Origin: Acidobacteriota bacterium
GTDB lineage: Bacteria; Acidobacteriota; Vicinamibacteria; Vicinamibacterales; Vicinamibacteraceae
Length of the DNA: 64,000 bases
Direction: 5' to 3'
Assembly (NCBI GenBank): GCA_020845575.1
Contig: JADLFL010000052.1
Location: forward strand, 62,001 to 126,000
Under the pieces are notes generated by a model that saw only the letters and a list, made by a program, of their open reading frames with translations, was not told where the DNA came from and searched no databases. Positions within the stretch are counted from its first letter, which is position 1. Each line of letters begins with the position of its first letter. This document shows, in pieces, positions 17,546 to 25,932 of this stretch. The translations under genes and the position numbers were made by a program.

Positions 17546-18283
17546 CTAGTGCACGTTCCATCCGCCACGGCCGCCGCGGTGGACGTCGAAGTTGCGGCGG
17601 GCGCGCTGGAGTCGCCACTTGGTGTAGCGGTACTTGATCTCGGTCATGAGGCCGCCACTGCCGCTGCCGCGCAGCATCAGCACGGCACCCGTCGCGAGCC
17701 CTCCGAGATGCGCGAGATGCGCGATGCCGCCGCCTGAAGACGTGACCGACATCAGCAGCGTGATGGCCCCGGTGATCAGCACGAAGATGCGCGCCGGCAC
17801 GGGGAACAGGAAGTACATGTAGATCGGCCGGTTCGCGAAGATGATCCCGTAAGCCGCGAGCAGGCCGTAGATGGCGCCTGACGCACCTACGGTGGGCGTC
17901 ACGTACATGAAGTCGGCGAACGAGAACGGCAGCAGCGACGCGACCATCGTCGTCGCCGCCGCGCCGAGCCCGCAGGCCATGTAGAACCGCACGAAGGCGC
18001 GCGTGCCCCAGATCTGCTCCAGCTCGGTGCCGAACATCCACAGCGCGAGCATGTTGAACACGAGGTGCGACAGCCCCGCGTGCAGGAACATGTACGAGAA
18101 CGGCTGCCAGAGCCACAGCGACTCGATCACGGCCGCAGGCGTGAGCCCGCCGTACACGGTGATCATCGGCATCACGATCTGCACCAGGAACAGGACGCCG
18201 TTGGCGATGAGCAGCGCCTTGACGGCCGGCGTCACACGGCCCGGTCCGAACTGATACGAGATGCGCGAGTAGGATCGAGTCAC
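17546..18283 (-). CDS. Rhomboid-family intramembrane serine protease
   Basis: Six-helix membrane protein of about 245 residues. The catalytic serine is in VGASGAIYGLLAAYG and the catalytic histidine in IAHLAHLGGLATG, with the Asn/His-rich loop FSYMFLHAGLSHLVFNMLALWMFG in helix 2. These are the defining rhomboid signatures. A basic C-terminal tail (YRYTKWRLQRARRNFDVHRGG) lies in the cytoplasm. GTG 18283 is chosen because TACACT (18290-18295) lies exactly six bases upstream, a leaderless arrangement; longer in-frame starts run into the MFS gene end. Substrates are unknown. Confidence 0.92.
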   Translation of the reverse strand: MTRSYSRISYQFGPGRVTPAVKALLIANGVLFLVQIVMPMITVYGGLTPAAVIESLWLWQPFSYMFLHAGLSHLVFNMLALWMFGTELEQIWGTRAFVRFYMACGLGAAATTMVASLLPFSFADFMYVTPTVGASGAIYGLLAAYGIIFANRPIYMYFLFPVPARIFVLITGAITLLMSVTSSGGGIAHLAHLGGLATGAVLMLRGSGSGGLMTEIKYRYTKWRLQRARRNFDVHRGGRGGWNVH

Positions 18284-18289
18284 CGAGTC

Positions 18290-18295
18290 AGTGTA
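18290..18295 (-). promoter_or_regulatory. -10-like hexamer at the rhomboid gene start
   Basis: TACACT, six bases before GTG 18283. It decides the start of the rhomboid gene and fits the leaderless pattern seen for bipA and the GatB/YqeY gene. Confidence 0.45.
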
Positions 18296-18296
18296 C

Positions 18297-19520
18297 TCAG
18301 GACTCAGCCCCAGGCATCGCGGCATTCCCGGCATTTCCCTGAACGTGGACCGTTCTCGGTGGTGCGGCGGGAAGGCGTGTGGCGAGGGCTGCGGCCCCGA
18401 GCGGGAGACCTGCAAGGAGGGTCAGCGTGAGCGGCAGTCCGATCGCGTCGGCCATCATGCCTGTCACCGGGACGAGCATGCCCCCCGTGCCCCACGCCAC
18501 GCCCATCATCAGTGACGACACGGTGGCCGCGCTGTGCGGCGCGAGGGCCTGGCCGAAGCTCACGTTCACCGGCAGCGTCGACTGCAGGAACAGCCCGCCC
18601 ACGGCGAGCAGCGTTGCGAACGTCCAGCCCGTGGTCTGCGGCGCGCCGAGCAGGAACGGCGTGGCCAGCACGAGCGACCACACGATGACCTGTCGCGGAC
18701 CGAAGCGGTCGGCGAGCGTCCCGCCCCAGAACCCGCCGATGCTCGACATGAACAGGTAGAGCGCCATCGCCGTGCCCGCCTCGCCGACGCTCATGCCCTG
18801 GCTGGTGAGGAGTACCGGCACGAACGTCGCGAACGAGAGCGACACCACCGTGCGCAGCACCACGAGCGTGTACAGCAGGAACAGGGGACGGGCGTGCGGC
18901 CGCAACGTCCGCAGGCCGCCGCCGTGTGGCCGCGGAGGCGCGAGTGGCAGCGTGGGCACCGTGCGAGCGAAGAGCAGCGCGCACGTCACGCCCGGCAGCA
19001 GGAACCACGCCGTGGCGCTCAGGCCGAACCGCTCGGCGGCGTTGGCCACGAGCAATGGCGCGAGCGCGAAGCCGAGCGTACCTGTGGTCACGAACACGCT
19101 CATCGCGGTGCCCGGCCGCGCGTGGCCCGCCGTATGCGCCACCATCGCGCCCGGCGGATGGAACGCGGCGATGCCGAACCCGCCGAACACCAGCATGATC
19201 GCCAGCGTGGTCTGGTGGTGGACCAGCCCCAGCAGGCTCAGGGCGACGGCGCTGACGAGCGGACCCGCCATCAGCAACACGCGCGCGTAGCCGCGATCGG
19301 CCAGACGGCCGAACAGCAGCTGCGACAGCGACGCGGCGGCCTGATAGACCATCATCAGCGTGCCGGCCGCCTGCAGGCTCATGCCGAGCCGCGGCATCAA
19401 CAGCGGCAACAGCGGCGCGTACATGTTGGAGTACGCGTCGACCATGAAGTGCGCCGACGACACGATGCCGAGCGGCCGTGCGTCGACACGACGGACCTGC
19501 GTCATCTCATTCACGGGCAT
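18297..19520 (-). CDS. MFS exporter, fosmidomycin-resistance (Fsr)-like
   Basis: Twelve-helix major facilitator of about 400 residues. The N-terminus SAHFMVDAYSNMYAPLLPLL and the loop LFGRLADRGYARVLL match the Fsr-like branch; the second half repeats it as GGTLADRFGPRQVIV. Probable inner-membrane drug or metabolite exporter; substrate unknown. The first ATG (19520) lies inside the murJ end, and a second (19505) directly follows the murJ stop (TGAGATG); the second is equally plausible. Coupled to murJ, it ends 14 bases before the rhomboid GTG. Confidence 0.88.
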   Translation of the reverse strand: MPVNEMTQVRRVDARPLGIVSSAHFMVDAYSNMYAPLLPLLMPRLGMSLQAAGTLMMVYQAAASLSQLLFGRLADRGYARVLLMAGPLVSAVALSLLGLVHHQTTLAIMLVFGGFGIAAFHPPGAMVAHTAGHARPGTAMSVFVTTGTLGFALAPLLVANAAERFGLSATAWFLLPGVTCALLFARTVPTLPLAPPRPHGGGLRTLRPHARPLFLLYTLVVLRTVVSLSFATFVPVLLTSQGMSVGEAGTAMALYLFMSSIGGFWGGTLADRFGPRQVIVWSLVLATPFLLGAPQTTGWTFATLLAVGGLFLQSTLPVNVSFGQALAPHSAATVSSLMMGVAWGTGGMLVPVTGMMADAIGLPLTLTLLAGLPLGAAALATRLPAAPPRTVHVQGNAGNAAMPGAES

Positions 19521-21132
19521 CCTTCGGCGCGCGCCGCTTCATCAGTCGGCCCACGATCCTGCCGAACGCCTCGTCGAACTCGCGCACGCCGAACAGGCGT
19601 GCCGCCCCGGCGAGCACCACGAGCGCTGCGCCGATCGTGACGCCGACGCGGACGGCCTGTACGACGAACGCATCGCCCGTCAGCACGCGTGTGTCGAGCC
19701 ACCCGTGCAGCGCCCATGCCGCACCGGCCATCACCAGGCTCGCCAGCGTGATCCTGACCAATGTCGAGAGGATGGCGCGCGCCCCGATCGATCCGAGACG
19801 CCGCCGCAACAGGATCAGCAGCAGACCGGCGTTCACCAGCGACGCGAGCGCCGTCGCCAGGCTCAGGCCCACGAATCCGAACCCGAGCACGCGGGCGAGC
19901 GTCACGCTGAGCAGCGCGTTGATCAGCACGGCCGCCACGCTCACTGCCACGGGCGTGCGGGTGTCGCGCAGCGCGTAGAAGGTCGGCGAGAGAACCTTCA
20001 CGGCCGAATAGCCGATGAGACCCGGCGAATACCCCATGAGGGCCAGCGCCACGTTCTGCGTGTCGGACGGCTGGAACTGGCCGCGTTCGAAGATCAGCCT
20101 GACGATCGGCACGCCCAGGACCACGAGGCCGACGGTCGCCGGTACCGTCAGCGCCAGCATGAGTCGCAGGGCGTGAGCCAGCGTGGCGCGCAGCGCGTCC
20201 ATGTCCTCGCGCGCGGCGTGCTGCGAGAGCAGCGCCAGGGATGCGCCCGCGATCGCCACGCCGAAGATGCCGATGGGGAGGTACATGATTCTGAACGCGT
20301 AGTTCAGCCACGACACCGATCCGGCCACCTCGCTTGTCGCCAGAACGGTGCCCACGTAGACGTTGAACTGCGTGGCGGCAACGCCGAGCGTGCCTGGCCC
20401 CATCAGCAGGAGGATCTCGCGCAGGCCGGGATCGTTGGGCGCGAAGTCGAAGCGATACCTGAAGCCTTCGCGCCGCAGTTGCGGCCACTGGAGCGCGATC
20501 TGTCCGAGCCCGCCAAGGAGCACGGCGAATGCCAGCGCCGTCACCGGCTCCATCCCGAACGCCGGCATCAGTGGCACGAGCAGGAGGATGGCCGCAATCG
20601 ACGCGACGTTGAACATCGCGGGCGCGAGCGCCGGCATGAAGAACCGGCCGAGCGCGTTCAGCATGCCCATCGCCGCCACCGCCGCCGCCACGAGCGGCAG
20701 GAACGGGAACATGAGCCGTGTGAGCTGCACCGTCAGTTCGAGCTTGCCAGGCACGCTCGCGAAGCCTCCGGCAAACGCGCGCGTCATGGGCTCGGCGCAC
20801 ACCATGCCGACACCGGCGATTACCGACGTGACCACGAGCAACGCGGTGATGGCCCGTCGTCCGAGCGTCCAGGCGGCCTCGCGGCCATCGCGCGCGAGCG
20901 TCCGGCTGAAGGTGGGGACGAAGGCGGCCGTCATGGCGCCCTCGGCGAAGAGATCGCGGACCAGGTTCGGGAGGCGGAACGCCGCGTTGAAGGCGTCCAT
21001 CTGATGACTCGCGCCGAACGCGTGCGCCAGGACCTGCTCGCGCACGAGTCCCAGGATCCGGCTCGCCATCGTCGCGCTGCCGATGAGTCCTGCAGCACGA
21101 GTCAGCGAGGCGCCGCGCGGCGATGTCACCAC
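19507..21132 (-). CDS. murJ: Lipid II flippase MurJ
   Basis: MOP-superfamily flippase that moves lipid II across the inner membrane for peptidoglycan synthesis, 541 residues. Signatures: GSATMASRILGLVREQVLAH at the N-terminus, FNAAFRLPNLVRDLFAEGAM, AFVPTFSR, and GIFGVAIAGASLALLSQHAA. Fourteen membrane segments are expected and the length is right. The frame starts with GTG 21132; no Shine-Dalgarno is seen. It is divergent from the TPR gene and followed by the MFS exporter. It is outside the dcw cluster, as is common. Confidence 0.94.
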   Translation of the reverse strand: MVTSPRGASLTRAAGLIGSATMASRILGLVREQVLAHAFGASHQMDAFNAAFRLPNLVRDLFAEGAMTAAFVPTFSRTLARDGREAAWTLGRRAITALLVVTSVIAGVGMVCAEPMTRAFAGGFASVPGKLELTVQLTRLMFPFLPLVAAAVAAMGMLNALGRFFMPALAPAMFNVASIAAILLLVPLMPAFGMEPVTALAFAVLLGGLGQIALQWPQLRREGFRYRFDFAPNDPGLREILLLMGPGTLGVAATQFNVYVGTVLATSEVAGSVSWLNYAFRIMYLPIGIFGVAIAGASLALLSQHAAREDMDALRATLAHALRLMLALTVPATVGLVVLGVPIVRLIFERGQFQPSDTQNVALALMGYSPGLIGYSAVKVLSPTFYALRDTRTPVAVSVAAVLINALLSVTLARVLGFGFVGLSLATALASLVNAGLLLILLRRRLGSIGARAILSTLVRITLASLVMAGAAWALHGWLDTRVLTGDAFVVQAVRVGVTIGAALVVLAGAARLFGVREFDEAFGRIVGRLMKRRAPKDARE

Positions 21133-21152
21133 GTCATCATCGCACGCAGCCG

Positions 21153-21182
21153 TTGACGCGGCTGGGGTTTGGGACCTACAAG
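21153..21182 (+). promoter_or_regulatory. Promoter of the TPR-protein gene
   Basis: TTGACG (21153-21158), 18 bases, TACAAG (21177-21182). The -10 is six bases before ATG 21189, again suggesting a leaderless message. Confidence 0.5.
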
Positions 21183-21185
21183 GGG

Positions 21186-22742
21186 ATGATGCGCAGTCGC
21201 CGTGGCAGCTTCATCGTCCTCCTCGCGTCGGGTGTCCTGTGGCTGCCCGCCTCGACCGGCTACGCGCATCGCGCGCCTGACGCGCAGGCCCGCCAGGCGC
21301 CTGCCGGCGGTGACATCGCGACGCTGCGCGCCAACGGCGAGGCGGCGATGGACGCCTCGCGGTTCGAAGACGCGGAAGCGATCTTCGAGAAGCTCGTGGG
21401 CCTCACGCCCGCCGATCCGATCGCGCGCCTGCAACTCGGAATGGCGCGGACGATGAGCGGGCGTGCGGCCGAGGCAATTGCCCCATTGCGTGAGGCCCTG
21501 CGTCTGCGCCCGGACCTCCTGCCCGCGAAGCTGTTCCTCGGCATCGCCTACATGGAAGTGAACAGGCCGAAGGACGCCGTGGCTCCGCTGCGGCAGGTGG
21601 TGCAGGCCGACGGCAGCAACGTCAACGCACGTCAGGCGCTGGCCGAAGCGCTGCTCGCGCTGGAGCAGTTCGGCGAGGCGAGCGTGCAACTCGAGGCCGT
21701 GACGAAGGCGCAGCCGGCGCTGCCGCAGGTATGGGCGGCGCTCGGACGCACCTACGAAGGGATCTCGCGCGCCGCGTTCGCACGCCTCCAGGAGATCGAT
21801 CCCGACTCGCCGTACGTATGGCTGCTCGTCGCCGACGTGATGGTGGTGGAAGAGAAGCACGCGCAGGCCTTCGATCTGATCAGGAAGGCGCAGGAGGCGC
21901 TGCCGACGCTGCCGGGCGTCCATCGCCAACTCGCGACCGTGTATGCCGCGAGCGGTCATGCGGACTGGGCGGCCGTGGAACAGCAGCGCGCCGACGCCGA
22001 GAAGCCCGCGTGCGCGACGGTGCCGGTGGCCTGCGCGTATCTCGCTGGCAAGTACCGCGACGTGATCACGCGCACGGCGACGGCAACACAGGCCACGGCG
22101 CTCTACTGGCGTGCGCGTGCGGCCAACGACCTGGCCATCGGCGCGTTCGGCACGTTGGAGCAACTGCCTCCCTCCGTCGATCGCTTCGTCGTGCGGGCCG
22201 GCATCGCGCGCGATCAGGGCCAGCCACTGGAAGCCGCGGCGCAGTTGCGCGAGGCGTTGAAGCTCGCACCCGGCGATCCGGGGCTCGAACGCGATCTGGC
22301 AGGCGCGCTGTACGCGTCGGGCGACGTCGAGCAGGCGCTGCCGCTGCTCGAGAAGCTCCTGGCGTCGAACCCGAACGCCCCAGATCTGCTGATCGCCGTT
22401 GGCGACGGCCTGCTGCGGGGGACGCAGGTGGAGCGGGCCGTCACGCTGTTGAAGAAGGCGGTGAGCCTCGATCCGTCGCAGACGGCCGCGCAGGGGCTGC
22501 TCGGGCGCGCGCTGCTCCAGGCGGGCGACGCCGCGGGGTCCATCCCGCACCTCGAAGCGGCATTGGCCGCGGACCAGGACGGCAGCGTCCACTACCAGCT
22601 CGCGCAGGCGGTGCAGCGTACGGGCAACGCGGAGCGTGCGAAGGTCCTGCTGGCCGAGTATCAGAAGCGCGCGGAGGCCGCCGCACCGCCAGAGCCCGTC
22701 TCGCCCGCCAGCGCCCCGACGATCACGCCTCCGGTTCCGTGA
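21186..22742 (+). CDS. Secreted tetratricopeptide-repeat protein
   Basis: About 518 residues: a signal peptide (MMRSRRGSFIVLLASGVLWL, cleaved after TGYA) followed by roughly ten TPR units with the usual A, G and P positions, for example AMDASRFEDAEAIFEKLVGLTPADP, repeated along the chain (in pieces: RPDLLPAKLFLGIAYMEVN, NPNAPDLLIAVGDGLLRG). It ends in a Pro-rich tail. A periplasmic scaffold role is likely; partners unknown. ATG 21186 or 21189 could start it. The last 20 bases overlap the convergent CRTAC1 gene. TPR proteins beside ASPIC/UnbV proteins are frequent in Acidobacteriota. Confidence 0.88.
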   Translation: MMRSRRGSFIVLLASGVLWLPASTGYAHRAPDAQARQAPAGGDIATLRANGEAAMDASRFEDAEAIFEKLVGLTPADPIARLQLGMARTMSGRAAEAIAPLREALRLRPDLLPAKLFLGIAYMEVNRPKDAVAPLRQVVQADGSNVNARQALAEALLALEQFGEASVQLEAVTKAQPALPQVWAALGRTYEGISRAAFARLQEIDPDSPYVWLLVADVMVVEEKHAQAFDLIRKAQEALPTLPGVHRQLATVYAASGHADWAAVEQQRADAEKPACATVPVACAYLAGKYRDVITRTATATQATALYWRARAANDLAIGAFGTLEQLPPSVDRFVVRAGIARDQGQPLEAAAQLREALKLAPGDPGLERDLAGALYASGDVEQALPLLEKLLASNPNAPDLLIAVGDGLLRGTQVERAVTLLKKAVSLDPSQTAAQGLLGRALLQAGDAAGSIPHLEAALAADQDGSVHYQLAQAVQRTGNAERAKVLLAEYQKRAEAAAPPEPVSPASAPTITPPVP

Positions 22743-24402
22743 CCGTCACCACCGTGTCGACGCCTGGCGCGTCGACCACCTGCGTCCGGCCCGACGGCCA
22801 TCGCACTTCGATCCGCGGCGCTGTCGTCGACGTCCCGAGGCCGATGTGGGTGCCCTGCAGCAAGGACGACGCGTAGCCGACGGCCGATGAGACGGGGAAC
22901 GTCTGGCCGCCAACGGTGACTGTGGCGCCAAGGCCATCCCTGTTGGACGTGCCTCCGCGCAGCTGCACGCGAATCCAGTGGCCGGCCGGCCCGGCGTTCT
23001 TCCAGATCTCCACGGGGCCGCCGAGGCTCGTCGTGACCCAGTCGAGCCGACCGTCGCCGTCGAGATCCACGGCCACGAGACCGCGATGCGCCGAGATCGC
23101 GCGCGCCACCCCCGCGCCGGCCTTCGCCGTCACGTCCTCGAACGTCGCCCCGCGATTCATGAGGACCTGGTTGGCCTCGTGATACGGCGACGCCTCGAAC
23201 CTGTCGATGAGGTCGTTCACGTGCGAGTTGGCGATGAGGATGTCGGGTCGACCGTCGTTGTCGACGTCGGCGGCGACGACGCCCCAACCGCTGTGGTTGC
23301 TGCTCGCCGCCGTGAGCAGGGCCTTGTGCGTGCCGTCGTGGAAGGTGAGCGTGCCGTCGTTGACAAAGAGCGGGAACGTCTCGCCCCTGAGGGCGGTGAC
23401 GAGGATGTCGGGACGCCCGTCTGCCGTGAAGTCCCGCGCCGCAACGCCCATGCTCGACACGGGCCTGCCGAAGCCAGGGAGCGCGACGCCCGCGAGCAGG
23501 GCGGTTTCCTCGAAGCGCGTGCCGTCCACGTTGCGGAACAGGAAGTTCGGCACGGCGTCGTTGGAGACGAACAGGTCGGGCCTGCCGTCCCCGTCGAAGT
23601 CGGCCACGCCCACGCTCATGCCCTTGCCGACGTGCGCGCCGACGCCGCTGGCCTTCGAGATGTCCTCGAACGTGCCGTCACGCTTGTTCCGGTACAACTG
23701 GTTCGGCAGGCCGTTGTAGTACTTCGGATGGCAGTACACGCGCAGGCCGCGCACGCGGTCGCCGCAGAAGCGATCGGCCTTCTCGTGCCAGTCGAGGTAG
23801 TTGACGAGGAAGAGGTCGAGCCATCCGTCGGCGTCGACGTCCACCCACGCGGCGGCGACCGACCACGCCGACGGGCCGATACCCGCCGCGCCCGTCACGT
23901 CCTCGAACGTGCCCTTGCCGGTGTTGCGATACAGCGTGGGCGCCCCAACGCCCGGCACCAGGAGGTCGGGGTGCCCGTCGTTGTCGTAGTCGGCCACGGC
24001 CGCACCCATCGCGAATCCGCGTCCCTGGAGCCCAGCCGCCTCCGTCACGTCCTCGAACCGGAAGTCGCCGAGGTTGCGGTAGAGCCGGTTGTGGAACGTG
24101 GGCGAGGCCTTGGCGAGTGCGTGCGTCGCGTTGCCGTTGGCGAAGAACAGGTCCACCTTGCCGTCGCCGTCGTAGTCGAATGCCGCGAACCCGCCGGGCA
24201 TCGTCTCGATGAGGCGCTTGTCGGGCGTGGGCGCGTTGGCGAGGACGAAGCCGACACCACTCGACGGCTGAACGTTCTCGAACTGCGGGATCGGAGCCTG
24301 CATGCTCGCCGCGGTGGCAGCAGCCACGACCAGGACGGCACAGGCGGAGATGCGGGAGCGCGCTGACAAAAGGACGGCCTCGTTGAGGGACGAGGCCGTC
24401 AA
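22723..24402 (-). CDS. CRTAC1-like FG-GAP/VCBS protein with ASPIC/UnbV domain
   Basis: Secreted beta-propeller protein of up to 559 residues. Repeated Ca-binding FG-GAP loops are clear: AFDYDGDGKVDLFF, VADYDNDGHPDLLV, WVDVDADGWLDLFL, VADFDGDGRPDLFV, AADVDNDGRPDILI and VDLDGDGRLDWVT. The C-terminal ASPIC/UnbV domain contains NRDGLGATVTV and IEVRWPSGRTQVV. A signal peptide with hydrophobic core CAVLVVAAATAAS is present. The start is unsure: TTG 24402 opens the frame but sits in an 11-bp hairpin; TTG 24369 lies right before the signal peptide with GAGG upstream. Function of the family is not established; adhesion or a propeller scaffold is likely. Confidence 0.88.
   Translation of the reverse strand: MTASSLNEAVLLSARSRISACAVLVVAAATAASMQAPIPQFENVQPSSGVGFVLANAPTPDKRLIETMPGGFAAFDYDGDGKVDLFFANGNATHALAKASPTFHNRLYRNLGDFRFEDVTEAAGLQGRGFAMGAAVADYDNDGHPDLLVPGVGAPTLYRNTGKGTFEDVTGAAGIGPSAWSVAAAWVDVDADGWLDLFLVNYLDWHEKADRFCGDRVRGLRVYCHPKYYNGLPNQLYRNKRDGTFEDISKASGVGAHVGKGMSVGVADFDGDGRPDLFVSNDAVPNFLFRNVDGTRFEETALLAGVALPGFGRPVSSMGVAARDFTADGRPDILVTALRGETFPLFVNDGTLTFHDGTHKALLTAASSNHSGWGVVAADVDNDGRPDILIANSHVNDLIDRFEASPYHEANQVLMNRGATFEDVTAKAGAGVARAISAHRGLVAVDLDGDGRLDWVTTSLGGPVEIWKNAGPAGHWIRVQLRGGTSNRDGLGATVTVGGQTFPVSSAVGYASSLLQGTHIGLGTSTTAPRIEVRWPSGRTQVVDAPGVDTVVTVTEPEA
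24373..24400. promoter_or_regulatory. Hairpin at the 5' end of the CRTAC1-type gene
   Basis: Perfect 11-bp arms GACGGCCTCGT / ACGAGGCCGTC with loop TGAGGG. On the minus strand it covers the first codons after TTG 24402, so it may hide or attenuate the translation start. Confidence 0.5.
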
Positions 24403-24512
24403 AGGAGGATGGATGAGAGGCTCCTTGCAGAACCTCGTTCCTATATGACGTTCCCCGGCCAGGAAAGTTTACGCGCGAGTGCGATCAGGCGTCGGAATGA
24501 TGGAAGACGGCC

Positions 24513-24974
24513 TCAGGCGGAGCCGAGACGCGCACGGACCTGCTCGTTCACGGCCTTGCCGTCGACGACCTGACCCGCCAGCCTCGGCATGAGCACCTTC
24601 ATCACCTTGCCCATGTCCTTCGGTCCCGTGGCACCGCTCTCGGCCACGGCTTCGTTGATGAGGGCCGACAGCGCCTCCGGATCGAGGGCCGCGGGCAGGT
24701 AGTGCTCGAGGATTGCCGCCTCGCGCTGCTCCTTGTCGGCCAGGGCCTGTCGCCCCGCTGCCGTGAACTGCGCAACGCTGTCCTTGCGCTGCTTGACGAG
24801 CGAGGTCACCACCTGGAGCGCTTCCTTGTCGTCGAGCTCACGCATGAGTTCGACGCGCTTGTTGGTGAGCGCCGTCTTGAGCATCCGTAGCGCGTCGAGC
24901 GTCTCCTGATCCCGCGCCCGCAGTGCCACGCCCAGGTCCGTATTGACCCGCGCCGCCAGCGATTGTCCGGTCAT
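24513..24974 (-). CDS. GatB/YqeY domain protein
   Basis: Stand-alone GatB/YqeY protein, 153 residues, the normal length. Characteristic segments: LRARDQETLDALRMLKTAL, VVTSLVKQRKDSVAQFTAAG, ILEHYLPAALDPEAL and GPKDMGKVMKVLMPRLAGQVDG-like end. This fold resembles the tail of GatB and is thought to aid tRNA-dependent amidation or bind tRNA, but the role of the free form is unclear. ATG 24974 is supported by TACACT (24981-24986) exactly six bases upstream. The frame is open far upstream, but that stretch is antisense-like Arg/Ala-rich and excluded. Confidence 0.92.
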   Translation of the reverse strand: MTGQSLAARVNTDLGVALRARDQETLDALRMLKTALTNKRVELMRELDDKEALQVVTSLVKQRKDSVAQFTAAGRQALADKEQREAAILEHYLPAALDPEALSALINEAVAESGATGPKDMGKVMKVLMPRLAGQVVDGKAVNEQVRARLGSA

Positions 24975-24980
24975 GAGAGC

Positions 24981-24986
24981 AGTGTA
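24981..24986 (-). promoter_or_regulatory. -10-like hexamer at the GatB/YqeY gene start
   Basis: TACACT, six bases before ATG 24974; identical hexamer and spacing to the rhomboid gene. Confidence 0.45.
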
Positions 24987-25018
24987 CGGCAGGCGTAGGG
25001 CCCCCGTGTCGACGGCCG

Positions 25019-25870
25019 CTACGGACGTGGTGGTGTCGGCGAATACGGGTTGATGTACTTCGCGCGGTCGGGTTCGAGCGTCGACGGGGTCGTGGACGAG
25101 CCCGGCTGCTGGCCGGCGGGAAGGCCGTACGGGTTGATCGCCGCCGGATTGTTCGCGCTGGCGGGATCCGGCGGCGGTGGCGCCGGGGCGAAACCCGGGC
25201 GGGCGCTGGTCTGCGACAGGTTGCCCAACGGCGACGTCGACGGCTGGTTCACCTGCTGCTGTTGCTGCTGCGCCGCCGCTGTGTCGGCGGCCTCGGCCGC
25301 CTGTCGCGCGGCGAAGTACCGCTGCGGGTTGGCGTAGTCGAAGTCGGTGGACGATGCAGGCTGTTCGGGGGCGGGCATGGGCGCCGGCCCCTCGTCGACC
25401 GGCGCGGCGGCCATCTGGCCGAAGTCCGCGTCGGTCTGGGGCGGCATCTGCGCGGCCGGCGGGATGGGATTCATCGTACGGGCGTTGGTGCCTGTGCCCG
25501 CGCGGGCCGCGACGGCCGCACCTGGCGACGTCGGCATCACGATGACGCGGTCGAACCGCGACATGCCCGCCATCGCCTGCGCGCGCGGCGCCGCGATGTA
25601 GCCGGCCGCTCCACGCAGGATGATGTCGAGCGCTTCGCGCTCCGGCACGTTCTCGAGGCGCAGCGTGAGCGGCGTGCCGGGAACGCGCTCCCCGTCGACG
25701 ACCTTCACCTGCCCCTGGCGCGCCCACTCGGCGAGGATGGCCGATGGCGTGGCGTTCTGCGTGACGAGCGTCACGCGGCCATCATGCAGGCTCAACGACA
25801 CTGTCTGCGCGCCGGCGGGCACGACGCCCGCCAGCGCCAGCGCGACCCCCAACAGGATGTGCCGGCACAT
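25019..25870 (-). CDS. Secreted STN-like domain protein with Pro/Gln-rich tail
   Basis: A 283-residue exported protein. Residues 1-22 are a signal peptide (MCRHILLGVALALAGVVPAG, AQ). Residues about 23-100 (VSLSLHDGRVTLVTQNATPS ... LTLRLENVPEREALDIILRG) have the pattern of the secretin/TonB short N-terminal (STN) domain: short beta strands, a helix starting AILAEWARQGQ, and ENVPEREALD before a closing helix. The rest is disordered, rich in Pro, Ala, Gln (a run of six Gln) and Asn. No barrel or secretin domain follows, so it is a free-standing periplasmic domain of unknown partner. TATACT at 25879-25884 is eight bases before ATG 25870. Confidence 0.75.
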   Translation of the reverse strand: MCRHILLGVALALAGVVPAGAQTVSLSLHDGRVTLVTQNATPSAILAEWARQGQVKVVDGERVPGTPLTLRLENVPEREALDIILRGAAGYIAAPRAQAMAGMSRFDRVIVMPTSPGAAVAARAGTGTNARTMNPIPPAAQMPPQTDADFGQMAAAPVDEGPAPMPAPEQPASSTDFDYANPQRYFAARQAAEAADTAAAQQQQQQVNQPSTSPLGNLSQTSARPGFAPAPPPPDPASANNPAAINPYGLPAGQQPGSSTTPSTLEPDRAKYINPYSPTPPRP

Positions 25871-25894
25871 GAGGATCGAGTATAGACCTGTGAT

Positions 25895-25931
25895 GCACCG
25901 GGCGCCAGGCACCGGGCAGCGCGCACCGGGC
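25895..25931. repeat. GCACCGGGC repeat at 14-bp period
   Basis: Three perfect copies of GCACCGGGC begin at 25895, 25909 and 25923, i.e. every 14 bases (two heptads). They fill most of the spacer between the aminotransferase stop and the STN-protein start. Confidence 0.75.
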
Positions 25932-25932
25932 G

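Noticed and set aside
24513..25727. GatB/YqeY frame extended to 404 residues
   Set aside because: The upstream 250 codons read the antisense of the STN-protein gene; ATG 24974 with its -10-like box and the family length fit the short form.
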